A DNA stretch of 64,000 nt, taken from Amaurobius ferox. Taxonomy: Eukaryota; Arthropoda; Arachnida; Araneae; Amaurobiidae. The stretch lies in NCBI GenBank assembly GCA_951213105.1, contig OX578147.1:130016822-130080821 (forward strand). The letters are read 5' to 3'. Positions 34,382 to 47,493 of this stretch are shown piece by piece. How positions within the stretch are numbered: the first letter of the stretch is position 1; the number at the start of each line of letters is the position of its first letter. The notes beneath the pieces are model-generated. The model made no database searches. It saw nothing but the letters and a program-made list of their open reading frames with translations, and was not told the origin of the DNA. Both the position numbers and the translations under genes were made by a program.

Positions 34382-35410
34382 ATAAGAATGATACAGATAC
34401 AAATGATAGACGTATAATTGAATATTGCTTGAAATAAAATTATCTAAAAACAATTTTTGACGCAATGGAATGAAAGAAATTACTAATGATCTGACTGACC
34501 TCAATAAACGCAAATCCTCCTGAAAGGTTAAACGTCATTGCCACAATAAATTGTCAAACTTAGCGATTAAATTTTCTTAAATTCAGAGCATATAAGACCC
34601 GTGAACAATACGAAGTTCTGAATAGCCTGAGAAAATCCACCTAATACTCCAGGAAGTGCGCCTGCTTTTAATTAAAACGAAATCAAATTTTATTTCAATT
34701 GAAACGTAATCGTTTCTCTTTGAATGCACAGTGAGCGTAGTAACATGGAAATGTTTTCCATTTAAAATGTCGTAATTTACCTATTTTCAGTATATTTAAT
34801 GAAAAGGAAACGTTTTTACTACGTGAACTGCGTTTAGAGCAGAAGCACTCATTTATTTCAAACAATTTAAGCCAATTTTATTATAGGAGGAAGAAGTTTG
34901 AGGAGAAAAAAAAAAGCATCGGCGGTGGCTCCAGTTCGATGGAGTCGAAATGGTTTTGAGTAATTTGTTTTTCATTGCTTCACTTATGTGTCTATGGTAA
35001 CTAAAGTAAGATACATAATTCAGACAACTTCAGTTACGAACAAATATCAAGTCTGCAGGGTGATTCCGAAACGCTTTGTTCAAACTTGAGTGGGAGACAG
35101 GGAACACTGAAGCAAACATTTTTCGTTACTGGATGTATACCCATAGATTTCACCTTTTGGCGTTGTTGTGCGGTGCGGCAATTGGCTATTTTTCGCCATC
35201 GTCATTCGTAACGCTAACTTCGTGTGGGTAACGTGCATGTCACGAAATCTAAGTGATATGCATCTAGCGCATGTGGCTAGGACTTGATTAACCAACCAAT
35301 TTAGGGGAAGCATAACCCCATTTGGGGGGGGGGTCCCATTTTGATTTCGTGAGCATGACTCAGGAAATTCTCCATGCACTCATCAATGCTAAAAAATTCT
35401 ATTACTTTAT
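34382..35410. other. No gene; dispersed fragment at 35085-35265
   Basis: 35085-35265 is an inverted relative of 41885-42050 (GGCGAAAAATAGCC shared on opposite strands). The remainder is AT-rich with nothing recognised. Confidence 0.45.
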
Positions 35411-37196
35411 TGACCTGGTAGTAGTGTAAATACGGGGATCCTGGACTATCCGGAGCTATACTTTAACATGGACAAATTCCGGAGCTATACTTTAACATGG
35501 GCAAATTCCGGAGCCATACCTCCCCATGTTAAACATAGCTCCGGATGGAGAGGGGTGGAGCTTCATCTTGCCGCGTGGTGTTTCTACGAATGGAGATTTT
35601 TATCAGTCAGTAAGATATAAATTTTTTTTTTCCATCTAATCTTTGCTTGCAAACTTCATTTCGTATGTTGGGCATTCCCATCTGAAATTAATATTTATAA
35701 TTAATATTTATAATTTTATATTAATGTTATATTAATATTTATATTTATTATTAAACTAATATTTATAAGTGTAAATACGGAGATCCTGGACCATCCGATG
35801 CTATACTTTAACATGGGCAAGATTTTGATTCATAAGCATCTTTACCATGTTAGAGTACCTTTAATTAAATAGGACTCTGTCAGTATACATGTAAAAAGTA
35901 ATGTATCTTAATGTAATTCATCATGATTCTATTCGATCATAGACATCTTCTTGCAATGTATGTAAATGAATTCACTTTCCCTAAAAAATTGTAGTCCCAC
36001 CACCACCCGATGTATGCAATACACCGCTACAATTTTAATTTAGCATGACTTTATCATTTAAATTTGATAATGACCATATACTAAACACTTGATTCCATCA
36101 TTTAAAATATAACGTTTATTATCATAGGGTGATAACCCCATTTTAATTTGTTTCACAGTATAAATTTTCTGATCTTTACTAGCAATTTTAATTTGCTCAA
36201 CTCTATTATATCGACGTCTTGTTAAGCAGTTATAGTAATCTTGATGATGAATGAATCTTTTCACAGCATTCTTATTGACACCTTTAGCAGTTTTCTTTTC
36301 TATGAAGGATGTTTTAAACTATACATTTTTGATCTTAACCCTACAAATTCCAGGGCAGGAGTACCATTCAACTCATCTTTCATTTTTCCAATCATTTTTT
36401 TATTTTTGTTTGAATGAAGTGGATGATCGCATGGATAATCCGAAAAGTCGAAAAAATCTTGACGACTTTCAAAATCTTTATATATATCTTCTGTTTCAAC
36501 TTCATAACACGGGGAATCCGTGCCTGTGAAAAGTAATTCAGCTCGACTTCCATACACCTTTTAAATAAAATTATAATGAAACTCATACATGAGTGTTTTA
36601 CTCAGATCTAGTACTGAAAAACCAGCATAGATAGGTCTATTCAATTTTAAATTTGTCTTATGCATATGAACTGCAACCAGATCTTCATTAAATACTTTGA
36701 AAGAGTGAAAGGCTGGTGATGTAAGACATTTTTTTAATCTCTTCTCAGTCTGTACTAGTTTAACATCCATTCTTTTTCTCAAATTTTCCATCGTCTTACC
36801 AAAAACCGCGTTGTTCATAAGTTTGAACAGATCTTTTTCAAAAGAATTTTTTGCCAACATTCTCTTCTCAGTGTTAAATTGCACATAAGGCTTCAACCAG
36901 GGTTCTTGCTTGAAAGTTAATACCCGATGGATTTTCACAAGTTTCATCCCTAGCTTCATATACTACTTTAAATTTCTATAATGCAGAACATATTTAATCT
37001 TGTGATTCAAATTGGGTGTTAATTTAATCTGATCCTTGAATTTTTTTAAATCCATTTCTTTAGATAAATTACGACTATACTCCGAAATCAGAGACGGGGT
37101 GATATGAACCCTTTCAGGCGATAGTGGATAGTCATTGTGTTCATCGTGCAAATCATGAGGATAGTCTATATCCGCCTCGATAACATACCCCACAGG
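35411..37196 (-). repeat. Left inverted arm
   Basis: Inverse of 39209-40957. It includes a 345-bp outer block and, at 35766, a second copy of the terminal word GTGTAAATACGG. A 34-bp unit starting CCGGAGCTATACTTTAACAT is duplicated at 35449-35515; the right arm has one. Confidence 0.85.
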
Positions 37197-39208
37197 TGAA
37201 TCATCTTCTACTACAAGTGGATCAAAATTCAGGATTTCTTCAGAATCAAGCCATCTAAAATCCGATACAGGGAGTGCTTGGCTTAGTGCCCATCCATATA
37301 AGTTATTAGCATCTAGATACATTATATACTTGCTAGGTTTTGCAGAATCATAATCTTCCAAATACTTATTATTAGCCTGGCTTAGACGTTTACTAATAAC
37401 ACTAATACCGCCTCTAATACCTTCTTCTAAAAATAGATATACATATCAGGATCCGTAATTAGTTCTAATGATACACCGGTAGTCTTTAGAGCAGCATTCC
37501 AAGCAAGATATGGTAATGTTATACAGTGAGCAGCATCTAGTCCATAATAATTCATTGACAAATCACGGAAATTTTCAAAAATGTCTGCTAGCAGAAGAAT
37601 ATCAGTTTTTATGTACAAGTCATGATATTCTCCCATATTCTTTATCTTTAAGGATGACCAAACATGTTGAGCATAAGCATAGGCTTCATCAGAGATCTCC
37701 TCCTGGTTTAAATCATCGAAGAAGGCCTCTTTAGAGGGTAGACTCGTTTCTTCAAACTTCTTACCACAATCTATATAAGAATAGGGGTAAACACCCTTTC
37801 TAGTAAGCAAATTCACATGATCATTTGTAAAATGCTCTTTCATGATACGAAACTGATCAGATTCCAAACTAGAGCTTAGTTTCTCAATAGAGGCAGGTAA
37901 AAATTGGAAGGAGTCTATAAACTGCAGACTTCCAACACTGAATGTTATATAATTCTGCATATTACTAGAAATACACTCAATTCTCTTTTCTTTAAATTGG
38001 CCGATTCCCTGCCTAATTAAATGACCATCATATCCTTTTAAATTGTGAAACATAACAGGTATGCACCGTCTTATCTTGTAATTCAGATTACAATTAGGAT
38101 GAGCTGCACCTCTGAACTGACAAGTCAAGTAACAGTGGTCTCTTACACGTTCTTTCCCTAAAGCCTTGTTGCAAATATGACAGATAGCGGCATTTTCAAA
38201 GTTTTCACGATCTTCAGCAGTGAAACTCATTTTCATATTTTCTTTCAATATTCTTTGAATCTCCTCTTCTTCATGGATAAGAGCCTTCAAACAATGAGTA
38301 ACCACATCTTGACCTCTATAGATAACAGGACCTTTAAAGGTTTTCCTATCAGGACCAATTATAATGTATCCAAAACCACACGGAACATGATGAGATAAGA
38401 TGTTCTCATGTGAAATGGAGGGCGAATTCTCACACGTATCCGTTTTTATTATAAAAGATTCAAAGTCCGCATACACCACAAACGGTACACGCATTTGCAT
38501 ATAAACACTTTTAAATTTCAAAATTGCATCATCACCACTAGGCAGTTCCACTCGCTGCAAACCATACTGTTTGCATAATTCAATATGGCGCTTTAAACGA
38601 GTTTCAGATGGAAATAGCTGTAAACAGTGATTGCAAAAATAATACTTCTCCTTATGTTTAGTTAAACTACGTAAAAGTTTGCTCATACTTTTAATACAGC
38701 AGTAATGATAATGCTCATCATTACTAATAAGTAGTAAATTACAGTGTTGATCCCGTCTATTAGATGATATATAGAGTGGAAACACATTCCTATCTTCATA
38801 TCCAAAGACATTCAAGCTCACATTGTTATTTCGCTCAAACAACTTAACTTGGTGTAAAGGGGTAGGAAACTCAATTCCACCCATATTTAGCTTGCATTCA
38901 TGCTCAATATATTTACCGACACGATCCACATGATCATGAACAGGATAAAGTCCTGCTAAGATAGACCACATAAAACACTTTTGATCACTATTCTGCACAT
39001 TAATAACAGCTTTCTTAGCTGCTAATTCTTTCGGTAGTGGGATATAACTAGAAGCAGCTAGAGGTTCATATACCCCAACATCAATCACTAGCTCATCAAT
39101 CCTCTCTAAAACCCAACCACTGCCACGTCCTTCATAGGTTTCGAATGATGTTAATACTTTTTCAAAAGCAAAATCCATATTATCATTCCAATCTTCTTCA
39201 GTGATATT
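36058..39208 (-). pseudogene. Protein-primed-type DNA polymerase B (Maverick class), damaged
   Basis: Such polymerases replicate linear element DNA. The frame from 39271 to 37427 (614 codons, first 20 or so from the other arm's antisense) has an N-terminal region with a C2H2-like finger (FCNHCLQLF, residues 212-220), exonuclease motif I VYADFESF (267-274), a CHICNKALG...DHC zinc-type cluster (364-380), exonuclease II FHNLKGYDGH (408-417) and III YIKTDILLLAD (553-563). After a frameshift near 37428 follow polymerase motif A (YLDANNLYGWA), motif B (MNNAVFGKTMEN) and motif C, where the first Asp of the usual DTDS is Gly. Stops are at 36963-36965 and 36561-36563, with another shift near 36300. 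The final stop is at 36058. Not functional. Confidence 0.85.
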
Positions 39209-40351
39209 CCACCTGTGGGGTATATTATCGAGGCGGATATAGACTATCCTCATGATTTGCACGATGAACACAATGACTATCCTCTAGCGCCTGGAAGGGT
39301 TCATATCGCCCCGTCTCTGATCTCGGAGTGTAGTCGGAATTTATCTAAAGAAATAAATTTAAAAATATGCAAGGATCAGACTAAATTAACACCCAATTTG
39401 AATCACAAGGTTAAATATGTCCTGCATTACAGAAATTTAAAGCAGTATATGAAGCTAGGGATGAAACTTGTGAAAAACCATCGGGTATTAACTTTCAAGC
39501 AAGAACCCTGGTTGAAGCCTTATGTGCAATTTAACACTGAGAAGAGAATGTTAGCAAAAAATTCTTTTGAAAAAGATCTGTTCAAACTCATGAACAACGC
39601 GGTTTTTGGTAAGACGATGGAAAATTTGAGAAATAGAATGGATGTTAAACTAGTACAGACTGAGAAGAGATTAAAAAAATGTCTTGCATCACCAGCCTTT
39701 CACTCTTTCAAAGTATTTAATGAAGGTCTGGTTGCAGTTCATATGCATAAGACAAATTTAAAATAGAATAGACCTATCTATGCTGGTTTTTCAGTACTAG
39801 ATCTGAGTAAAACACTCATGTATGAGTTTCATTATAATTTTATTAAAAAGGTGTATGGAAGTCGAGCTGAATTACTTTTCACAGACACGGATTCCCTGTG
39901 TTATGAAGTTGAAACAGAGGATATATATAAAGATTTTGAAAGTCGTCAAGATTTTTTCGACTTTTCGGATTATCCATGCGATCATCCACTTCATTCAAAC
40001 AAAAATATAAAAATGATTGGAAAAATGAAAGATGAATTGAATGGTACTCCTGCCCTGTAGTTTGTAGGTTTAAGATCAAAAATGTATAGTTTAAAAACAT
40101 CCTTCATAGAAAAGAAAACTGCTAAAGGTTTCAATAAGAATGCTGTGAAAAGATTCATTCATCATCAAGATTACTATAACTGCTTAACAAGACGTCGATA
40201 TAATAGAGTTGAGCAAATTAAAATTGCTAGTAAAGATCAGAAGATTTATACTATGAAACAAATTAAAATGGGGTTATCACCCTATGATGATAAATGTTAT
40301 ATTTTAAATGATGGAATTAAGAGTTTAGCATATGGTCATTATCAAATTTAA
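39209..40351 (+). pseudogene. Inverted partial copy of the polymerase B 3' region
   Basis: The same C-terminal region on the plus strand, in a single frame from 39215 to 40351, with stops at 39764-39766 and 40058-40060. It contains motif B (NNAVFGKTMEN) and an intact motif C DTDS. Motif A and all exonuclease motifs are absent, since the copy begins after motif A. Its stops fall at different codons from those in the left arm, so both copies decayed after duplication. Confidence 0.85.
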
Positions 40352-40957
40352 ATGATAAAGTCATGCTAAATTAAAATTGTAGCGGTGTACTGCATACATC
40401 GGGTGGTGGTGGGACTACAATTTTTTAGGGAAAGTGAATTCATTTACATACATTGCAAGAAGATGTCTATGATCGAATAGAATTATGATGAATTACATTA
40501 AGATACATTACTTTTTACATGTATACTGACAGAGTCCTATTTAATTAAAGGTACTCTAACATGGTAAAGATGCTTATGGATCAAAATCTTGCCCATGTTA
40601 AAGTATAGCATCGGATGGTCCAGGATCCCCGTATTTACACTTATAAATATTAGTTTAATAATAAATATAAATATTAATATAACATTAATATAAAATTATA
40701 AATATTAATTTCAGATGGAAATGCCCAACATACGAAATGAAATTTGCAAGCAAAGATTAGATGGAAAAAAAAAATTTATATCTTACTGACTGATAAAAAT
40801 CTCCATTCGTAGAAACACCACGTGGCAAGATGAAGCTCCACCCCTCTCCATCCGGAGTTATGTTTAACATGGGGAGGTATAGCTCCGGAATTTGCCCATG
40901 TTAAAGTATAGCTCCGGATGGTCCAGGATCCCCGTATTTACACTACTCCTGGTCAAC
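39209..40957 (+). repeat. Right inverted arm
   Basis: Begins CACCTGTGGGGTAT and runs to TTTACACTACTCCTGGTCAA. It includes an inner terminal word at 40632-40643 and an outer one at about 40935-40945. Confidence 0.85.
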
Positions 40958-41440
40958 TAACAGTTCTCATTAGAAAACTGATTTTTTTAAACCGTTTTCC
41001 TATACCAAAATTCCTAAACCATAGTCTATTTTATTATTTAAGCACTGTTGGTCCATGTTTACTTTTGCAATTAGTTCTAACTTAAATATTAACTGCTATC
41101 TTACTTTTTGTCGTTAACAGTTTAATATTTAAATGCAAAACAAAAATATGGGCAATACAAATTTCGGCCCAGACAAGCAAAATATTTCTTGATTTGCCTG
41201 TACGACAAATATTATTATACAAAAACTTTGACAAATAACATAAAAAAAAAGTGTTAGTCGAGGATTCTATTTGGGGGTCCCTTTGAAACTTTTGAAGCAG
41301 GTGCTTACCTTGCCTTTTTGGTAATCAGACCCTACATGTGACTGTACATGGAACAAGGAGAGCTTCCTTAAGATTATAGTTAAATCTTACACCAGCTCTT
41401 CCCTTTCTCTTGGCAGCTCCATATGCTAGATGTATGTCAT
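40958..41440. other. No gene seen
   Basis: AT-rich; nothing recognised. Confidence 0.45.
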
Positions 41441-41444
41441 TCGC

Positions 41445-41880
41445 GCTATCCAGACCGTCCTACCCACCCGAAGGTGTAGGGTATCTGTTTGGATGCCTGG
41501 GAGAGCGCTACCCAATTAAGTCCGAAACCACGGACGCCCATAGAACGTTTCGTAGGATGGCGCAAACACTGACATCAGTGTGGCAAACTCAAGGATAATA
41601 TGCGCAACATTCCCTAACTTGATGACCACCTTTGTGATCTTGAACGTCCAGAGGAGCCTCCCCTATGGGCTTCTATGCCCGAACTCAATAAGGGTGGCAA
41701 CAAAGGGACTGTACCATCCTTTCTCCAATATATCTCATCTCGGATGGATTTTCGAACATACAGATTTCTCATGGCCGAACTCCTCATAGACACAGGAATA
41801 ATTTTGTGCGACGTTGAGGATCGAACACGGGACAACCGCGTGTTATCAACCCTCCCGTCATAACTACTGCGCTATGCAAG
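41445..41880 (-). repeat. Diverged, rearranged SINE copy
   Basis: SINE tail (CCAGACCGTCCTACCCACCC) then a second tail-like block near 41690 and a head with a B-box-like GTTCGATCC (complement at about 41818). Two tails with one head recall the tail amplification at 3.2-4.0 kb. Confidence 0.65.
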
Positions 41881-41884
41881 CTCA

Positions 41885-42060
41885 GGTGTATGTCAGCCAT
41901 CTCAGTTTTGCCGTTTCGTGAAATGCTCCATTTCACACGCATGATACGGTGAAAAATAGCCGATTTCCGGGCCGCCCAGCAGCGCCCACTAGCGCCAAAA
42001 GGTTACATCTGCAGATATATTCATTATTAAAGAAAAATGCTTGTTCCCTATCTGCCAATA
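41885..42060 (+). repeat. Dispersed repeat shared with 4.1 and 35.1 kb
   Basis: ATGTCAGCCATCTCAG and GCGCCAAAAGGTTACATCTG mark it. It adjoins a SINE at 41.4 kb, as the copy at 4.1 kb does. Confidence 0.5.
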
Positions 42061-42139
42061 AAATTGTACAAATAGTTTCAAATTGCACATAATGCTGTAG
42101 TGTGACTACGTGTTAAATTTTTCATTAAACCCCCTGGGT

Positions 42140-42235
42140 GGCATATTACTCCTCCCCCTTTTCGAGTGGGTGCATTGTTAAACTTGGTATCAATCGAAAT
42201 ATTTTTTCAAATCCTTTACAATGAAGGATGAAAGG
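42140..42235 (-). repeat. Single-copy relative of the 57.6-59.15 kb satellite monomer
   Basis: On the minus strand it reads TTGAAAAAATATTTCGATTG then ATACCAAGTTTAACAATGCA, preceded by CCTTCATTGTAAAGG. This is a whole satellite monomer, here unrepeated. Confidence 0.8.
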
Positions 42236-44204
42236 TGACATTCTATAATTGCGATCATTTGGACTAAAGATGCAGATTTTTCAATTTTTTTTTCTTGTAA
42301 AATTTGAAAAAAAAAAAAAAATATAAAAAAATAAGCTACTTAAAAATGAATTCTGTTATCAGAAAGTTGAGTTGAACTATATTCCAGTTAATTATAAATA
42401 CGATTTCCAACAATGGCATTTTGAATGTCAAAATACTAAAATAGCAAATGCTATTTTTAGCATTTTCCTGGGAATGTAGTAGCATAGATGTAAAACACAG
42501 TGGCCTGTGATTTTTAATACTTATGCTGATAAGGCAGACAATCTTCTCGTATCAAGTTTAAACGAAGTGTAAAGCGCGGTAACTAACAATGTTGTAGGTA
42601 ACAACTGTATCATAACCAACAATTATGAGCTGATAACACGATTGAATAATGCTGATAAAATTTACAAAGTTTATACTTTTGATTTTAAAGATCTTTTTAA
42701 TAACATTGATTTACATAACCGTTTTCGTGTTGTCATTGTCATCGTTTACATGCAAGCCGCCATTTTCCGACCGTCAAACATTATCAGCTTAATATTTTTT
42801 ATTCATTGTCCCATGTTATTATTTTATCTCAATATTATATCAGATGTATAGATATGAGAAACTAAATAATATCAAATGTGCAGAAATGAGACATCAAATG
42901 TACTACAGAATCATATATCAAATGTACAGAACCGAGAAACTAAATAAATATTTTACTATTGCTGTTTTTCAAATATCTTTATATATAAATGCGAAATATT
43001 ATAAATTATAGTGAAAAATAATATGCCATGATTAAATTTAATATATTTTTTAAACTGAAAATATATGCTTATTTTTTATATGCATTAAAAAGGTGTTTTT
43101 CATAAAACTGTTTAGGGAATTCGTTCTTAAAAACTAAAAAACAAACATTTTTCTCATTTAATCTTTGTTTTAAATGCTAAATTATGATGTATAAATTTGA
43201 ATGAGAGGAAGAAGGGTAACACCTTTTCAAGAAACTTTATATAAAACAAATCGAAATAGGATGTTGGCGAGAGAAAAAAAAATGCATATATATACCGAAT
43301 ATATTTTAACTATTCTAAAATCAATATAACTAATTTTTAATAAACACATGGAACCTTATTGCATGGCACAGACACAAAAGAAATCTCATCTATCATTAAT
43401 ACCACCGTTAAAAATATTTTTTTAATATAGCAGTATAAAAATACTCATGATTAACTTGTTTCTAAAGATTAATGCTAACTCTTTTCATCGATCTCTAACG
43501 CAGTGTTTCTTTTAGGCATACATCCGGAGGGGGGGGGGGGGAGGGGGGCTAAGCTACCTTCCGCAGACGTTTATTCGTCCCCTCGGAAACATAAGTCTCT
43601 ATTTATCTGACAGCATTTCGATATATTTATATAGGACAAATAGAAAACTTGCCCCCCTCCCCGGTAAAGTAAGTTACATTTTCATTCACCCCCCTGGCCA
43701 AAAAGTCCCAAAAGACTGCCTGTTAGATCGGTAGTTTTTCCTAAGTAATAAAAATAATAAAAAAAACACTGACTTTACATATAATATTTTAAATATAGAA
43801 AAACAATTAATATTTCTGATACTAGCAATAGGTGTTTTATTTAATGTTCTTTTTTTTTTCTTTTTTCGAGGGGCGGGAGGGGGGGGGGGGGGGAGAGACT
43901 AGTCTCGCATTTTGTCGAATAAAGTTTTATTTATTCAAGTATACTGAAAGCAGCAGCTAGTTTATTGCAAAATCTGTATAAATAATTTTGAATGTCTTAA
44001 ACATATTACTTTTTTATTAATATGTATATATGTAGTTATGAAATGCAATTCTTTACTTATATTCCTATCATAATCATATCGTCTCAAGTTATGGGGCATT
44101 TCGCCCTGATATGCATTAAAAATTATGTAAAAAGTTTAGTATATAAAACTAAAACTATAAAACATGAAATATAATTTTAAAATAATTTATTACGATATTA
44201 AACT
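42236..44204. other. AT-rich, no gene; two G-tracts
   Basis: Short direct repeats near 42845-42945 (GAGAAACTAAATAA twice). Long G-runs at 43530-43550 and 43876-43893. No supported coding sequence. Confidence 0.45.
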
Positions 44205-44850
44205 ACATAATAAAGGAAAATGTCTGTGTTTTTTATTCAGCAAATTCAATAAGTTTGATATACAAACATATTAATAATATTGTTAATAATCAGAAAGATC
44301 ATTAAGTTTGCTGTTAATCAAAATATTGATAAATGTGTTGTTAGTCAAAATGAAATAAGTTTGTTAATAATTAAAATGGAAATAGCGAAATAAAGCAAGA
44401 CTGGTAAAAGTTTGAAGTTGAAAAAAATGTTGTAAAAACGTTATTAATCGTAGCAGAATGAGTTTGGCGATAATCAAAAATAAATGTTAGTTGATAATCA
44501 AAATCAAAAGTTTACTGTTAAGCAAAACTGATAAAAAATAGTTGTTTATAAAAATATTAGTAAGTTTGTTCAAAACAAATATCAATACACTTGTTGTTAT
44601 TTATAAGAAAATAAGTTTGTGGATAATCAGAGCTAAAAGTCTGCCGTAAAACGATACTGATGAAAATTTTGTTGTTTAACAAAAATGTCTATAAGTATGT
44701 TGTTAATCAAAACAAAATGAGTTTATTGCTAAAAAAAAACTGTTAAAATATTCTCAGTTTATGTCAACAATATATGTTTTTTGTATTAATTTGTTAATAA
44801 ATTTGTTGTTTAACAAAACTGTTAATCTTTCATAATCAAGGAAGATGTGT
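44205..44850 (+). repeat. Left member of an inverted repeat pair, minisatellite-like
   Basis: Irregular units of the type GTTTGTTGTTAATCAAAA every 28-40 bases. Its complement is found at 49735-50510; for example 44695-44780 matches 49893-49980 inverted at most positions. Confidence 0.75.
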
Positions 44851-44944
44851 GTGTGTGTGTGTGAAAGAGATAGATAGATAGATAGATAGATAGAGTGTTT
44901 GTGTGAGAGAGAGAGGAGAAAGTGTGTATGTGTGTGTGAGTGTT

Positions 44945-44980
<36 letters not shown>

Positions 44981-44983
44981 TGA

Positions 44984-45019
<36 letters not shown>

Positions 45020-45046
45020 TTGTGTGTGTGTGTGGGGGGGGGGGGA
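44848..45046 (+). repeat. GT, GATA and GA compound microsatellite
   Basis: Ends in a 10-base G-run at 45033. Translated frames across it are artefacts. Confidence 0.95.
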
Positions 45047-45715
45047 TCTAAGCGCCGTACAATAATCGGAAATATCGAAAACCATTTTTTCCAACAGTGT
45101 TTGAACGGAATCAGTGGGACAATTCTTTCTTATTTATTTAATTTTTTTTAAATATTCATCGAAATGTGCATATATATAGTCGCATCTAAGAAATCTAAGA
45201 TTAACACGATTCTATAATTTGGCTTTAAACTAAAACGAAGCAACGTATTTATAAAAAGGAAGAAAAAACGATATTACAAATAATAACACGGTAATAAAAA
45301 TATATTTTAAACAACCCGATCGTCTGAGTGCTTTGCAGAGAAATAACAAGAAAGTTGCTCAATCAATAAGTTGAACTGTGTAAATAGATCAAGTTTGTGG
45401 GAGTGAAAAAAAGAAAACATTTCATTCAATAAATCGCCTCGTGTAAATAGAAAGTTGTACGAGTAGAACTTGAAAGGTCAATTTATTGATTCAAATTCTT
45501 GAATCGTGTACAGGGGTCTTTATACTGTAGTACTGAAACGTATCACCAGTACTCATTTTCTGCGTGTGCATTTCTCAGTGTCCATTGTCACGAATTTTCT
45601 AAAGAGTACATATGATCTTATGAATAATAATCCTGTAAATAAATGATGTAGTTATCCCCGAGAAAGAATTGTATCATATGTGTATTGGTCTCCACGCCTT
45701 TATTACTTTCATTAT
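45047..45715. other. No gene seen
   Basis: AT-rich, with nothing recognised. Confidence 0.45.
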
Positions 45716-47115
45716 ATACATACATAGTATAATGTATAAGGAAAGTATTGTGACGGGGTCGAAAATTCGAATTCGTGTTTTCGATGGGAGAGTACGTTTC
45801 AAGCATCCCTGATCACGAATTAGGCGTTTTTGAGGTGATTTCTGTGTGTGTCAGTGTGGAGACGATATCTCACGAACGAATGGAGCGATTAAAATGAAAT
45901 TTGGTACAAAAATCTATGAATACTGGAAGTCTATTGTTTTTATACTTAATCGAATGTTCAGAACCCTCCTAAATTTTCGAGTGAAATATTGAAAAAATCA
46001 TTAAAAAATCAAAACCTTTAATAAAGTTATGTAAATAGTCATTTCTTATGTAATTTTTTATTAGAAAATGATTGCATAAATTTTAGAACGCTAGCATGAA
46101 CCGTTTTTGAGATATTGCACATATTTAAAAAGTTATCAAAAAATCATATAAAAAATATTAAGTATTATGAAATATGTTCACTTTTCACAAGTAATATCAA
46201 GCGATAAATTTGATGTTATCATTCTCGTAGATCTAGCTCGTTCTATTCGTGAGAAAAGATACCTTGAGTAATATTTTTGTATTTGGAGGTCAATAGTCAT
46301 TTATCTGCTATAATAATGACTTATTTCTCCATCCATACACTTGGCGTGATTTTGGCGGAATGTCGCCAACTTGGCAACTTTTTTAAATGTTGCCAAATTA
46401 ACGAAAATGTTGCCAAATTGATATAAATGAAGACTAATTGATGACAGCGAAAGAAAGTTCAATATCTTGGAAAGAACATAAGAGTAGAATATACGAATAA
46501 CCCATTTCTCCGTCCGTCCGTCCGTTACGCTTGGCGAGAAATTTAGCGGGACGTTACTAAGTTGGCGACTATTTGAAATGTTCTCAAAGTAACAAAAATT
46601 TCGTCAAATTGATAAAAATGACGCCAAATGGGAAGTAATGTTTCGCAAATTCAATTCTGATTTCTGTCATAAGACGGGCATACCTTCTAGCATATAAGAA
46701 ATGCTCTTCTCTCCGTTTATCTGTAACACTTGGTGATGTATTTGGCAAACTTGGCGAATAATCTAGCAAAGTATCGCCAAACTGGCGACTTTCCTCCCCA
46801 GACTGATGAAAATTTCGTCAAAATTGCAAAAATGACACTAAATGAAAATGATGGATGAATGATATATGGACTATATCGCTTATTGAGGATGCTATTAATA
46901 TTGATAATTGTTTATTTAGAGTTGCGCGATATAAAAGTTAATTGGGTACTTTGAAATAGTTTTACATGTTGTCATCCGGAAAATCGCCCAATGTACAATT
47001 CAACGCTAAAAACACAGTACCATGGATCTTATACATTCTTTTTTTATTGTAAAAGGAGTAAATTCATTGCATTATATAAGGAAAGTCATGTGCTGCACAC
47101 ATCATATCTTTTATT
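45716..47115 (+). repeat. Dispersed TATAAGGAAAGTA-family element, long copy
   Basis: Starts TATAATGTATAAGGAAAGTA and ends CATTATATAAGGAAAGTCAT then GTGCTGCAC. The copy at 59378-60298 has the same start, middle (AAATTTGGTAC, TTTTAGAACGCTA) and end (ATTCATGTGCTGC) but lacks an internal block. In this copy 46310-46870 holds three diverged units of about 200 bases starting near CTTGGCG and each ending in AATGA(C/A)(G/A)-type text. No coding frame. Confidence 0.8.
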
Positions 47116-47493
47116 TAACTCATTTGTACATGATCTTACAGCGGCCAACAGGTAAGTGGAGAGTTGATGCCACTCTATCAAAATTATAACGGTTGCCCTG
47201 TCTTAGTTCCTTATGTCAATAAAAACCACCATGATCGACACCCGCATAGTAGGTTCGACACATTTATGCTATCCCATTTCCACAATTTTGTGCGGGAAAA
47301 GTTCAACAACTTATCATTGCAGCGATTGCTTCTTTATCTAATTCCGTACAGGAACTGGATGTGAACACCTTCCCAAGTTCAACCAACTCAGCAGGAAGAG
47401 GATTTTCCGCTGACAATGCCGGAAAAAAAGTCGCTGTTTGCAGAACTCCTAAAACAGGAATTTAAAGATAATAAATCAAACTGCTCCTTCTTC
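47116..47493. other. No gene seen
   Basis: A 66-codon open frame at 47164 has no recognisable family. Confidence 0.4.

Larger units (their letters stand above)
35411..40957. mobile_element. Palindromic Maverick/Polinton-derived element with DNA polymerase B
   Basis: Two inverted arms (35411 to about 37196, and about 39209-40957) enclose 2.0 kb. Both arms end in AGTGTAAATACGG(G/A)GATCC words. The left arm plus centre holds a polymerase B gene on the minus strand, and the right arm repeats only its last third on the plus strand. No integrase, capsid, packaging ATPase or protease gene is seen, whereas complete Mavericks are typically 15-20 kb. It is best explained as a rearranged derivative with an inverted terminal duplication. 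Clear target duplication is absent. Confidence 0.8.
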
